From: Salticus scenicus
Lineage: Eukaryota; Arthropoda; Arachnida; Araneae; Salticidae
Direction of reading: 5' to 3'
Assembly (NCBI GenBank): GCA_963930645.1
Contig: OZ005653.1
Location: 110,422,259-110,486,258, forward strand
Length of the DNA stretch: 64,000 nucleotides
This document shows, piece by piece, positions 12,745 to 24,692 of this stretch. The notes below the pieces were generated by a model. It was not told the DNA's origin. It did not search any database and saw only the letters and a list, made by a program, of their open reading frames with translations. A program made the translations under genes and the position numbers. Each line of letters starts with the position of its first letter. Position 1 is the stretch's first letter.

Positions 12745-14006
12745 ATAATAACTTTTTTCTTCGTTTTTAAATATTGTTAACCAAATTATGATTGTTCGTA
12801 TATTGTTATTTAAGTGTGAATAAAATTTACATGTAAATAGTCATTTAAGGTTATTGCATAATATAAAAAGAATAATTTTAGTGTGCTAAATTTCTTATAT
12901 TTAAACATAGAAATCATATTTTTGACTGTTTTAATAGCATATTTTCAATACCCATTCCCTATAAGTGTCTGAGTTTGGACTTCAAGTTTATTAACATAAT
13001 ATTGAACAACAACACATCCATTATTTCGTTACCTCTATTATATATTTAAAATCAAATTTTACATTTTTGGAAGATTTTATTAATTAAAAAAAATCTTTAT
13101 AAATATTTTTGAAATATATTTAAATTAATTTTAACCACCTGAAATTATCTACAAATTACAATTTATTACCATTTTTTTTTTCTTTCTTTTTTCGCATTTT
13201 TGAATGTAACGTATATGCCATTATATATTATGTAATTAAAGATAAAAATGTGTGCGGTGAACAACAAATATAGTTGTCTTTAATAATAAACATCGAAAAA
13301 GAAATAGCTCAAAGTAATGAATGTAATTTAGATACTAAATTGCTTTCAAATTGGGCTAAAGTTTTGCTGAATTTTTTTCTACAAATAAACTAAAAGTAAT
13401 AAAACTATATGTTGCTTCTAGAATCTTTAATTTTATGTATCATTGGCCTCACAGAATCTATGTTACCATTTTAAATTTTAAAAACATATAACTTTATGAG
13501 CTGAAAAATAATGATGTTTGAAATACATTTTACTTAATGTATGAAACAAGTAAGGTAGAGTAAATATAAATTCTGAAAGATTTAAGGATATTACTTTTTT
13601 AAGTGCTGTTATATAGGAGTTACAAGTTTTAGATATATATGCAGGTAATTTTTACGAAATGACATATTTTACTAAACTTTTTCTTTAATAATAATATAGT
13701 ATGCTTTAATATATTTATATATATATATTCATAAGTTTATTCTCTAAAAAATGAAACGCAGAGACATATTAAATAGTAGATTTTATGCATTGAAAGGCAT
13801 AATCAATAAAAATAAATGAAGAGGTTATTATTTTATACAATCTCTACCAATAATAGATAGTTTATTATGGACAAAATGTGAACTATTATGCTGGACAATT
13901 CATTTTGACTCCCCCAACCCCACCCCAGAAATAAAATTTCTGTATATTTTAAATAGCTAAGAACGAAACTTTCACAATGATATAACTTTTCCTGATTATA
14001 TTTTAG

Positions 14007-14145
14007 ATAGAAAGAAATTAAAACTTCTTCACACACCATAAATTTTAAATCAGCACATGATGATCACATCACGTGCACATGATGATCATCAGCACGTGCT
14101 GATTTAAAATTTATGGTGTGTGAAGAAGTTTTAATTTCTTTCTAT
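14007..14145. repeat. Perfect palindrome, 50 bp arms, 39 bp spacer
   Basis: Bases 14007-14056 are the exact reverse complement of 14096-14145. The spacer 14057-14095 is itself rich in ATGATCA and CACGTG-like words. The left arm is part of a dispersed repeat (it continues the sequence resembling 38500), while the right arm is an inverted duplicate of it. Complete identity in an otherwise diverged neighbourhood points to a recent inverted duplication. Confidence 0.95.
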
Positions 14146-14277
14146 TGACTTGAAAGCCAGTTTTTTAATCTATTTTTTGTATATGTTAGATAATATCTTT
14201 AAAATAATAAAGGTTTTAGATGTTATCATTTTTTAAACAACAGTAATAAAACATAAGAAAAGTTTCTTACTCCACAT

Positions 14278-14316
<39 letters not shown>

Positions 14317-14831
14317 CGCAAAAGTTTTTGATGAAAATTTCTCGACGGAAATTGCCAAATTCGATCTCATGACGCACTCGACCGCCTAATCGTTCAGAGT
14401 GTTCCGAGGTACTCTTCAAAACTAATGTATATACGGGAAAGGACTTCTTAGGAAGACCCTTTATAAAGAACCTTACGGTAGGCATTCCATCTGTAGATCT
14501 AGGATCCTAGTGAGGTGAATCGACAAATACAACAATAACAACTCAATCATTTCTTCAAAAAGCTATTTCTAACTTAAATTTAAAAGAACATAACAGTTCT
14601 TAAATTTATGCTTATGTATATCTCTAAAAAAATAAGCTGGTAAATAATATTTAATTATTTTTCTGCTTTTAACATTTGTAATTAAAACTGTAGATTGGTT
14701 ATTCTGAACTAAAACCTCTCACAAGTTATTGCATATTATATAATAATAACAAAAATCATAAACTAATATAAAATATCATATCTCATAAAAATGATAGTGA
14801 CTAAAAATACGTGTAACATTCTGAAATCTGA
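14146..14831. other. Non-coding AT-rich stretch with a long T tract
   Basis: It contains a ~37-base T run at 14280-14316. A somewhat less AT-rich piece follows (14317-14520) which I could not assign. No coding frame was recognised. Confidence 0.5.
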
Positions 14832-15306
14832 AATAAAAGACATTTTAAAGCACGTAAATTAAAAAAAAAATTGTATATATATATTTAATTAAAAGATATA
14901 TTTATATTAAAACACATTTTCAAAGTATTTCGCCCTGTGCATCAGGGAATCATAAGGAAAATATTTGTAACAAAGAAAGTTTCTAAAGTGCAACTCTCAT
15001 TGTCCATATATATATAACACAGTTTTAGGTTACAAATACAGTTAATCTTGATTTATAGGACATATATTCTTCATATACATTCTTGATATTCCAATAAATC
15101 AAGATTAACTGTATTTGTAACGGGAAAATGTGATATCTATACATGGATGGAAAGAACTGCACTTTAGAAACTTAATTTGTTACAAATAATTTCTTTATGT
15201 GGCCCTGATGATCAGGGTGAAAAGCTTTGAAAATGTATTTAATTATAAATATATATTCAATTAAATATATACCTTTAAATTTACGTGTTTTAAAGTGTCT
15301 TATTTT
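14832..15306. repeat. Imperfect inverted repeat (fold-back), arms ~230 bp
   Basis: Left arm 14832-15060 and right arm 15075-15306 match inversely with scattered differences. Shared blocks are TTTTCAAAG, TTTGTAACAAA, GTTTCTAAAGTGCA and a perfect inner block, CAAATACAGTTAATCTTGAT. Each arm holds a CCTGATG...CAGGG...GAAA word reminiscent of Penelope-like element ends. Class uncertain. Confidence 0.8.
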
Positions 15307-15586
15307 AAATTTTAAATAGTAACCTTAGCTAAATTTAATGAAATGATAAATTAAACGGATATATATGTAAACAAAATATAAATATCAACACCATAAAAAT
15401 GTAACGATAATTATTGTTTGCAAAATGAAATTTATAAATTACTATTAATCCAGATAGCGGTAAATAAAAATTCTGCGATTTTTTCAAAGTTAAATAATAC
15501 TCATATATATGAAATAATACTCACTCTTAACAACATAACAAAAGTATATATTACAATATAACAAATTTATATATATAACAATATAT

Positions 15587-16338
15587 AAGGTGCGCCCAAA
15601 TGAAAAAGAGACCTTAGCTGTAGCGGCGTGATATGAAATCCCAGTGCGTTAATGTGTTGGCCGATATATGGGATGGTGGTATTGCTACATGCACAAGCGC
15701 GTGTAATGGCTTCCCATCAATAACCTTTATTGCTGGAGAGTTATTTCCGCAGTTCGTTGCATGATGAATTCCTCCAGATCAGCACAAAGGTGTGCCCAAA
15801 TGTAAAGGAGACTAAAGTTATATGTGAAGAAATTTTAATAACAATATTATAATTACAGTTCATGTGGTATAGTACAACTATAAATAATTGCCATTTGATA
15901 CACTGATCCCAGCGCGTAGGAAGGGAGTGGATGGCTCAACAGATGGGTCAGGCAAACACCCATTCTCTCCATCTTCTGATTCTCTGACAGATGCTTAGAC
16001 ACCTATTGTGCACAAACTTTGCCATAACCAAGCTTTTTGGGGATTATATGATGCACAGTTCCTTTGTTTATCGACAGTTCAACAGCAACATCACGTGTGG
16101 TGATCCGGCGATTCTGCCTTATTAGCTCATCCACAGCCGACCTTTTTGTGCTGATCTGGAGGAATCCATCATGCAACGAACTGCGGACATGACTCTTCAG
16201 CAATGAGTATATTGATGCGAAGCCGTTAACTTCGCATGTGCATGTAGAAATACAACTATGCCATCTATCGGCCAACACATTAATTAACTCACAGGGATTT
16301 GATATAACGCCGCTACAGCTAAGGTCTCCTTTTCACAC

Positions 16339-16342
<4 letters not shown>
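15587..16342 (-). mobile_element. mariner fold-back derivative
   Basis: The outermost ~200 bp on each side (15587-15792 and 16135-16342) are inverted copies with a few indels. They share AGACCTTAGCTGTAGCGGCG, TGTTGGCCGATA, and a block ending GATTCCTCCAGATCAGCACA. The right copy continues into a mariner transposase N-terminus, so the left copy is an inverted duplicate of the element's 5' end. An extra TIR-like word (GGTGTGCCCAAATGTAAAGG) occurs at about 15789-15810. Confidence 0.75.
16003..16278 (-). pseudogene. mariner transposase N-terminal fragment
   Basis: The 91-residue minus-strand frame carries the mariner helix-turn-helix signature: VDELIRQNRRITTRDVAVEL, then NKGTVHHI, then KLGYGKVCAQ, which is where the WVPR linker follows in the family. 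The catalytic DDE region is absent because the sequence beyond 16003 is unrelated. In mariners this segment binds the terminal repeats. The first part of the frame (before the Ser-Ala-Val-Asp-Glu) is untypical and may be TIR-derived. Confidence 0.75.

Positions 16343-16345
<3 letters not shown>

Positions 16346-16376
<31 letters not shown>
16346..16376. repeat. (TA)n microsatellite
   Basis: A simple TA run directly abuts the mariner right end. It may have expanded from its TA target site. Confidence 0.9.
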
Positions 16377-16380
<4 letters not shown>

Positions 16381-16479
16381 CATACATATATTCTGAAATA
16401 TATAAGGCATTCTCAGTCAAAGCTTTAAAAAAAAAATAGATTATTTTGAATTTATATAAAACAAAGTCAATTTATATAA

Positions 16480-17300
16480 AACAAAGCGTGGTAGATTTTT
16501 TTTTTACTTTATCAGTTTATACACATATATATAAACATATATATATATTTTTTTTTCTTAAATGAGGTTTTTATCAGTGTAACAGGAGTACATAAGTCTA
16601 AAATAATAAAATTCTGATTTTTTTTTCCCTTAAAGTATTGCTATTATTATTTTTTTTTCCCTAAGTTTAATTGAGTATTTCTTGAAGGCAAATGAAGAAA
16701 AAAAAAAAGAAAGAAAGAAATATAAAAATAAACGAAATTACTGGGCGATAAGTATAAAAATTAAATTACATTTAGAAAAAAACAAATTGATCTCTAAAGG
16801 TAACAATTAAATTTTCCGCGGATATAATCTCAACGTAAGGAAAATAATTTCAAATCATATATATAAATATAAAAAAAAAAGCTTGAAGATTATTATTACT
16901 TTAGTGTCTTGTGAAAAAACATTTATATTCGTTTAATAAGTTTTAGAAAAAAAAAAAAAAACTCCTGAAAGAGATAGAATTTTGAAAAGAAAAGACATGA
17001 CATTTTTTTTTTTTTTTTTTTTATTATAGGCATTGTTTTATAACGTATATGTATATATCTTTAAGTTTTATTATAATTACAGTTTTATTTTTTAAGCATA
17101 TTGTAAAAGTTTTTATCTAGTTATTTTATAACATATCATATATTATACAAAATTATATTTAAAAAGCATATTTTTAATTTATATTTTTACATTATTTAGT
17201 TTTTCATTATTTCTCAGCAGGAAGTACTTTTGTATTATGAAAATATAAAAAAAGTGTAACAATAACAAATAAAAATTAATTAACATCGTAATTATAAAAA
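16480..17300. repeat. Dispersed ~800 bp repeat, copy 1
   Basis: Matches 49060-49750 in order: GAGTACATAA-like, TATTTCTTGAAGGCAAATGA, CTAAAGGTAACAATTAAATT followed by TTCCGC, GCTTGAAG, and CATATCATAT-like tail blocks. No coding capacity. In both places it follows a (TA)n tract and lies next to a Tc1/mariner relic, so the source unit may be larger. Confidence 0.65.
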
Positions 17301-17512
17301 TAATTTCTTACTGGATATTTGGTGATGGTATGGCATCACCTTATTCGACACTGGATATTTTTTTTCCATTCAATATTTTTTTTCCTTTTTAAGTCCTTTA
17401 CCTAAGCTGAATGTATTAAATGCCTCTTAATCACAATATTTCCCATAAGAACCAACATCCGCAAAACCAAATTCTTAAATTACATAGATCCAAGCCATCA
17501 GAACACAGTAGA

Positions 17513-17516
<4 letters not shown>

Positions 17517-17602
<86 letters not shown>
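17517..17602. repeat. (TA)n microsatellite, ~86 bp
   Basis: A pure TA run is followed by a short TTTA run. Reading through it gives a spurious Tyr-Ile repeat peptide. Confidence 0.97.
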
Positions 17603-17606
<4 letters not shown>

Positions 17607-18599
17607 TTATTTATTTAAAATTTGTGAGTCTTAGATTATCAGTCTGCATCATTAGTCGACCACTACTCTTACATTTCAAAAATTAGTACGAATGCAAAAT
17701 CACTAACAATTTGCATCCATACATCTTCTTGTTTTGTTGTCATTTACAGTATTTGAAGTATATTGCTTATTTGCTCCTTAGTACTTGATACAATATTACT
17801 TATTGAAGGGCAGCTAACCAAACTAGTAGCAATTTATCAAAAATTAATTAATTGACAAATTAGCTTCACTATTTTAAATTAATTTTGCATTTTTATAATT
17901 TCAGATCACGATTCTTAAAGAAACAGTAAGAATTTGTTGACTTGCTTTGGTAGAGAGATAAATTTCACAGAAGAATACGAAATAAGTGGAAATTGCGAGC
18001 AATTATACCTTCTTCAATAAAAAGTTATTTTTACTTTCATGTATCTACAGTCGTTCATCTGAAGGTAACGTAAGTCCGCCACTTTCACAGGCTAACGATG
18101 ATGACAGTTCTCCTGACTGTACAAAAGTTATGAATTTTCTACTTCTACACTTTCCCCAGTCCCTCGGCGTAAAATGGAACTATTGTGGAGAAACGTGCTG
18201 TTTTTAATAATTGTGACAATGCGATATGATAAGCATTAAACGATTCAAGATGGGAAAATACAGTCGTTGCATTATCTATCGTTCTCTCACTCTGGGCTCT
18301 TACTACAGAAGGAAAAATGGATGCTGATGTTTATAATTACATTTTTAAAAAAATAAATATTAAGCAGGTGTCATCGTCAAACTATTTCTAAACTAAAGAC
18401 ATATTCGTCCTTTTTCCCAATACATCATTGAAGGGCAAGTTTTTAACGAAAATGGGCGACAAATTGAAATAAGTAATTTTTCATCTGGTGGGGATTGAAC
18501 ATGATATATGACAGCAGTGATGGACATTCGGGATATTAAATACATTGCATTGCCAGGATGATCCAATGAAACAGTATAAACATCATTATCATCATCTTC
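17603..18599. other. Non-coding stretch with old repeat fragments
   Basis: No recognisable gene. The piece 18190-18320 (ATTGTGACAA, then the TCGTTCTCTCACTCTGG word) resembles 10420-10520, so part of the long diverged repeat is present here too. Confidence 0.5.
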
Positions 18600-19065
18600 T
18601 TCAACACAGCAGGAGGCTACAAGCCTGTTTTGGCCTCAATGCGTCTTTTACTTGGTCTTCCTCTGTCTCTTCTCCCTCTTAGCATTTTAGGGCTGCCTTT
18701 TTTGTATACGGTTAGTACCTATACGTTCTAAATGTTCTCTCAACATATTTCTGTAATACGTTATAGTACGTATTATTGGCTTATTTTTTCCCCTTCCTCA
18801 TGTCATCATTTCTTATTTTATCCATTAAAGAACAACCCTTCACGCTCTTTAAAAATTTCATCTGTGAAGATTGTATTTCTCTTTCAATCTTTTTGAGCGT
18901 CCAAGTCTCGCTTTCATATAGAGGAATTGGTATTGCTATTGTCTTGAAAAAAAAAATTCTGGTATTTTTTCTTGCATTTCTTAACGTTCTTGTTATAGTC
19001 CTGCAGATGTATTGGAACTTATTTAACTCTTTCTGTACGTCATTGTCGTAATTATAAGATATGTC
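18600..19065 (-). pseudogene. LINE ORF2 C-terminal fragment
   Basis: The minus strand reads DNDVQKELNKFQYICRTI, then FKTIAIPIPLYESETWTLKK, then SQMKFLKSVKGCSLMDKIRN. This matches the conserved tail of a widespread endonuclease/reverse transcriptase LINE family whose hallmark is LYGSETWTL and FLRSVKGCTRLDRIRN. After about 18790 the frame breaks, but a further trace follows (TYYRNMLREHLERIGTNRIQ). Only the region downstream of the RT palm survives, as expected for a 5'-truncated LINE copy. Clade not determined. Confidence 0.75.
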
Positions 19066-19127
19066 ATTTCCTAAATAATTAATAATTACAAGATAAAAAG
19101 AACTTTAATATACCATGCTTTTAAATT

Positions 19128-20480
19128 TTCTGTTGAATCATATAAACGCTACTGAAGGCAGCGGGAACACGGAGAAATTGGTTTAAAGTATTAAAAAAAA
19201 TCCTTGTTATCGTGTTTTCAGCTATTATAAAAGTTTCGAATGGCTATCTAGCCGGGAAGTTAGTTAAAATATGATTGCGAGCTTTGTACTGGTAATGCTG
19301 CCGAAGACAGCAAGGTCCACAAGAAATTGGTTAAAAATATTTTTTAAATGCATTTTCACCGTATTCTAACCTATTCTGAAAGTTTCAAATGTCTAGCTAC
19401 TCGGGAAGTTAGTTAAGTAAGGGTAGTATTTTCTGTTGAATCATATAAACGCTGCCGAATACAGTAGGGACTGAAACAGTTGACTAAAAGTATTAAAAAA
19501 ATGTATTGTCACCGTATTCAGAGCTATCCTGAAAGTTTCAAATATCTAGCTAGGCGGGAAGTTAGTGAAAAATCGATTGCAAGCTTTGTACTGGTAACGC
19601 TGCCGAAGGCAGCAGGAACCCAGACAGTTGGTTAAAAATATTTAAAAAATGCATTTTCACCGTGTTTTGAACTATTCTGAAAGTTTCAAATGTTTAGCTA
19701 GTCGGGAAGTTAGTTAAATAAATTTTCAGTTGAATCATATATACGCTGCCGAATGCAGTAGGGACCTGAAACAGTTGACTAAAAGTATTAAAAAAATGTA
19801 TTGTCACCGTGTTCTGAGCTATCCTGAAAGTTTCAAATGTCTAGCTAGTCATGAAGTTAGGAAAAATAGATTGCAAGCTCTGTACTGGTGACGCTGCCGA
19901 AGGCAGCAGGAACCCGAGGCAGTTGGCTAAAAGTATTTAAAAAATGTCTTTTCACCGTGTTGTGAACTATTGTGAAAGTTTCAAATCTCTAGTTAGTTAG
20001 GAAGTTAGTTAAATAAATTTTCTGTTGAATCACATAAACGCTGCCGAAGGCAGTAGGGACCTGAAACAGTTGACTAAAAGTATTAAAAAAATGTACTGTC
20101 ACAGTGTTTTGAGCTAGCCTGAAAGTTTTAAATGTGTAGATTGTCGGAAAGTTAGTGAAAAATCGATTGCAAGCTTTGTAATGATAACGCTGCCGAAGGC
20201 AGCAGGAACCCGACAAAGTTGGCTAAACGTATTTAAAAAAATGCATTTTCACTGTGTTCTGAACTATTCTGAAAGTTTCAAATGTCTAGCTAGTCGGGAA
20301 GTTAGTTAAATACATTTTCTGTCGAATCATATAAGCGCTGCCGAAGGCAGCGGGACCTGAAATAGTTGACTAAAATTATTAGAAAAATGTATTGTCACCG
20401 TGTTGTGAGTTGTCCTGAAAATTTCAAATATCTAGCTAGTCTAGAAGTTAGATAAAAATCGATTGCAAGATTTGTACTGC
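19128..20480. repeat. Dimeric tandem array, ~297 bp period (two ~148 bp monomers)
   Basis: Two related monomers alternate. Type A contains GTTGAATCATATAAACGCTG and type B contains GATTGCAAGCTTTGTACTGG. Type A recurs near 19134, 19436, 19730, 20022 and 20320; type B near 19270, 19575, 19868, 20165 and 20460. Most monomers carry the hairpin word CTGCCGAAGGCAG and end in a GTTTCAAAT...CTAGCTAGTCGGGAAGTTAG block. About 4.5 dimers are present with point differences. Confidence 0.92.
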
Positions 20481-20545
20481 ACAAACAAACAAACAAACGT
20501 ACATACATACATACATACAAGCAAGCAAACAAACAAACAAATAAG
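20481..20545. repeat. (CAAA)n / (CATA)n microsatellite
   Basis: Runs of CAAA, then CATA, then CAAG/CAAA abut the end of the dimeric tandem array. Confidence 0.9.
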
Positions 20546-21699
20546 AATCCAAGTTAATAAAAACATGGTAAAATGTGATATTTGTTCAATTGGTTTATTT
20601 ACAGTACAAACATATTTCTTCAATTTTACTGATATTTCCCCGTTAATTGATTTGTAAAAATCTTATACTAATTTGCTGATAATTCCTCGCTAGCTGATTA
20701 GTAAAAAACGTGCTGTAAAACAAAAAATGTCTTTATATATATAAAACACATCCAGTAACGTCACAGTTAAACTCTCTTCCACATGTGATACATGTCGTAA
20801 TTTTTTATTCGTTTTGCTGTGGCTGATTCAGTTAGTTCAGGAAAGTTCATTGAAACTGTTTATGCTCACTCTATAAAAAGACGAAAATTATTCCATATTT
20901 TATTACTTTCGAATGCAACGTGTAAATGTATTCTTGCAACAATATGTCACTGTATATTTGACGCACATAATATTTTCGATTTCTTTCCTTAATAATTATA
21001 CTCCTCCACGGTTTCATAAGAAAGGAATTTGTAGGAGTTCTCCTCTACAACATTTATGTTTAAATATTATTATTCACAAATTGTACCTAGAATTACTAAT
21101 TGGACGACTGGCTATGTAGCTGTTTACGCACCCATCACCAACTTGGTTAGCAGTGTGCGGAAATGCACTCCAAACGATAGTATGGTGTGTATTGTGTTGT
21201 GTCTCGATTGTGATATTTACCATTGTAATCAATGAAGAAATGTCAAGAAATATATAATAAAAATTAATAAACTTAGTAACTCTACAGATTCATACAAAAT
21301 ATGAAAATCTCGGTATAATACCAACCATTAATGACTGGCATTCCTTTACTGATATGAGAGCCTTTACTTTTAATAGAGGCGCCAATATTTTAATTTATTC
21401 CGAAATGTTTTTAGCACTGCCTTTACTTCGCACCACTTTATTCATAGAAAAATTTTCTCCAATATATAACTTAGATAAAATAAGAAAAATTTTCCTTAAA
21501 AAATAATTTGTATGAAAAAACGAAATGCTAAAAATACTCCGAAAAATTAAAATTTTGGCATCTATACTTTTACCAAACATGATGCTAACTCAAACAATAA
21601 CTTCATCTCCTACACAGCAATCACTCTAGATTTTATGATTCGGTTTAATTTATCTAATATATTTTGTCATTGATGCTCATGACTCATATCGTAAAAAAG
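20546..21699. other. Non-coding stretch
   Basis: No gene recognised. The segment 21370-21560 resembles 63330-63470 in inverted or direct form (shared CCAATATTTTAATTTATT- and TTCTCCAATATATA-like words), a low-copy old repeat. Confidence 0.45.
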
Positions 21700-22575
21700 G
21701 TTCCAAACAGTTATGGGAATCTACATGAATCGGACTCGAAAAAAGTCTGTTATCAGGAAACCAGAAAGCTAACCTTGAGTTAACCGCGATGATCATGGAG
21801 TTTATGTTGTGTGTTCTTGCTTCTCATTGGATGCAAATATTTAAAGACTAGTTCATCAGAATAAGTTTAGTATTATCATATATAGAAATCGACAACAGTC
21901 TTCTTGTCCCCAGTTTTTTGGTCATTACGACACAGAAATCAATGTCCGCAAAAAAGCAAGTATACACGTATTTATCTTGTACAAATTAACTAGATTTATG
22001 CACATTAATGGCCACAATATAACGTGATACCGAAAAGTCACATTGTAATTTGACGACATCTTGTGCTTTCTCACTCTCTCTTATCACAGATGCCTCTGAA
22101 TTGTAGAAGTCGTACAATGCTATTCTTCAATGACCACTCCTTAATTTTGGAATAGTTGTTTCTGTCACTTAAGATTTTTTTGACTATCGAGAGATGATGG
22201 TGTGCAAGCTTCTATTCTCCTTTAAAACGGGTTTCAAATACCGACTTTCATACATATTTCCTAAAGATATGACTTTGCGAAAAATCATCGAAATGAAGAT
22301 ATCATCGCTGAATAACATAAAATAGCTTCCACTGAATTATTAATCCTACACAATCAAACATTCTACATCCTGTCGACACAAATCTATGCCTTGATATATA
22401 TACATATTCACTACTGAAATGGTTTCTTTTCTTTATCCTTATAGGCCATTTGTTCCATTATAATATTTTGTTTCATCTTATGATAATTTGTCGCTTAAAC
22501 GTTTCTAACCACGAGATGAACCTAACGCTTTTAATCGTATTTGTTCATTTCCGATTGCTATTTTTGTTTGTTCAG

Positions 22576-22613
<38 letters not shown>

Positions 22614-22738
22614 TTACAATAAATTCATCTTTTTCTTTTTTAATTTTATACGCCATTTGGTAATCGTCCATATCTTACTGGTTAAACACAATTAAAATTT
22701 ACGTTTAAATAGTCATTTATATATTACTGTAAATTATA

Positions 22739-22787
<49 letters not shown>

Positions 22788-24640
22788 GGTGGTTATAATT
22801 AAACTTCCCCTATGCAGTACCCTACAGCGCAAACGAGTGAATGAAATGTAAAATGTCTATCAGATAATATCATTAAAAAACGACTTAGTTTCAAAATTAC
22901 AATTATTGTGCAATCGTTAGATGTAACAGTTTTATTTTATTAATTTATTTTTTTTATTTTAAGGATTTATTTTGTTGGCGAAATAATTGTCTATAAGTTT
23001 TAACAACGAACTTCTGAATTCAAAACATTTATATCATTTATTTTTGAGAAGCAAAGAATTTATTTGGCACTATTGATTGGCTGTTTTTTCTGAATATTCT
23101 CTTTTTACTTCGACACCGCTGATCTGTTCCAGTGAAGGGAACAGAGATCTGCTTCAAATAATCGTATAGCTAAGTCGCAATTACATTCGCTTCTTCCCCC
23201 ATTTTATTCGACAGTCTCAACGTTTAACCCTAGATTATTTGCATCATCATTAAATGTTATACAACGCTCTGTATTAAATTTTTGGAAATACTTATCACTG
23301 ATATTTTTGGAGAGTATCCTCAATAAAGACATCCTGATGACTGCAATCAACTGCATTTTTGTAACGTTTCTTGTTTACTTTTCCTTGCAGCTTTCTCCAC
23401 TAAACAACGATCACTGCAGCAACAAACTTCATAACAAATATAATATTGAAATTAATTTTTCTTAACATTTAACACTCTCACTGTTTCAAATTGAACATTA
23501 TTATAATCTATATCCATTTTCAAACCGAAAAATATATAGTTTAAATAGTTTCACTGAACCTGTTGATAAATAAAAGGATGTTTTACTCTATTTTGATATG
23601 AACGTCCGCAACAAATAAAATATTTGGAAAAAATTATCTGAATTAATTGTTTCAAATGATTTTTTTGAGTTTAATTTTTGATGTTTAAAATTTGTATTTT
23701 AATTAATTATGGCCAATATTTTTCTTTTGAAATTTTGATAACTTTATTTCCTGAAAAGTTATGATTTTGAATGCCATCAATGGTTATATAGAGTGCAAAT
23801 AAGCATTTCTTATTTGCTTTGTTAGCTTCATTAATTCGTACTCTGCTATTGCTCTGTATATTACTTTTGAGATATATTTAAAAACTAAATATACGGTATA
23901 ATAAATAAAAAATACTTATATTTATTAAATCTTATTTAGTACATAAGATACTTATATGCTAAATATAAGACTTATTGTTTATACACTAAAAAAAAATTGG
24001 GATTGATAGGATAATTATACTTTTAGATATACTTAAAGATGCTTTTTAGCATGTTTAAAAAATTTTTATAAATTGATCTAAAAACATAACAATTCTTATA
24101 TTTGAAAATGTATTACTTTTAAATTTAATGAGAATAAAACATTAAATTCGCAACAAATAACTTATTTTTGTAAAAATTTCTATAATAAACATAAAATTGT
24201 TTATGGTAAACAACATATATTGTTGTTTTTGGTAATAAACATCGAAAACTAAGTAGGTGGACAGAGTGTATAAAATTTAGGCATAATGTTACATCCAAAG
24301 TGTATTAAATGTTTACTGAAAAAAGTTCGACAAATAAAATAAAGGTAATAAAACTTAATGATGTTTCTAGAATCTTTCATTTTATGTATCATTGACCTCA
24401 CAGGATCAATGCTGCCATTTTAATTTTTTTTTTAAAGATATGCGCTGAAAATAATGATGTTTGAGATACATTTTACTTAATGCATTAAGTACATAAGGAA
24501 GAGTAAATATAAATTCTGAAAGATTTAAGGATATTACTTTGTTTAAGTGCTGCTTTATAGGAGTTACAAGTTTCAGGTATTTATTTAGATAATTCTTTAA
24601 ATTATGGCATATTTTACTTTAAGAATAATTAAGTATAATA
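21700..24640. repeat. Long diverged repeat, copy 2
   Basis: Colinear with 10400-14040 over several blocks (22090-22340, 22490-22570, 22660-22740, 24150-24600). It also carries at 24040-24110 the uninterrupted version of the site into which the Helitron at 39147-44022 inserted. (TA)n tracts lie at 22577-22608 and 22739-22786. A CAGGGTGGTTATAATTAAAC word at 22787 looks like a mariner-type end, but no partner end or transposase was found. Confidence 0.6.
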
Positions 24641-24654
24641 AAAAAAAAAAATAC

Positions 24655-24656
<2 letters not shown>

Positions 24657-24685
<29 letters not shown>
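24657..24685. repeat. (TA)n microsatellite
   Basis: A TA run at the junction between the long diverged repeat and the Penelope-like element. Confidence 0.9.

Positions 24686-24692
<7 letters not shown>

Larger units (their letters stand above)
10400..14040. repeat. Long diverged repeat, copy 1 (interrupted by a Tc1 relic)
   Basis: Long colinear stretches match 21700-24640. Examples are the segment around 10890-11110 versus 22110-22340 (both with GTCGTACAATG, then GTGTGCA, then TCGAAATGAAG) and 13250-13640 versus 24190-24590 (both with CTACAAATAAA or CGACAAATAAA, TTTTATGTATCATTG, CCTCACAG). The Tc1 relic at about 11365-12744 sits inside. Its right part (13740-14006) also resembles the tandem units at 38310 and 44660. 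No coding capacity was seen; element class unknown. Confidence 0.65.

Noticed and set aside
14267..14485. 72-codon minus-strand frame with a poly-Lys end
   Set aside because: The Lys run is the T tract at 14280-14316. The remainder has no recognisable similarity and no supporting context.
17420..17686. 88-codon frame with a long Tyr-Ile repeat
   Set aside because: Translation of a (TA)n microsatellite.
22450..22695. 81-codon Leu/Ile-rich frame that looks membrane-like
   Set aside because: It lies in a non-coding repeat and crosses a (TA)n tract. The homologous copy near 11250 is not open.
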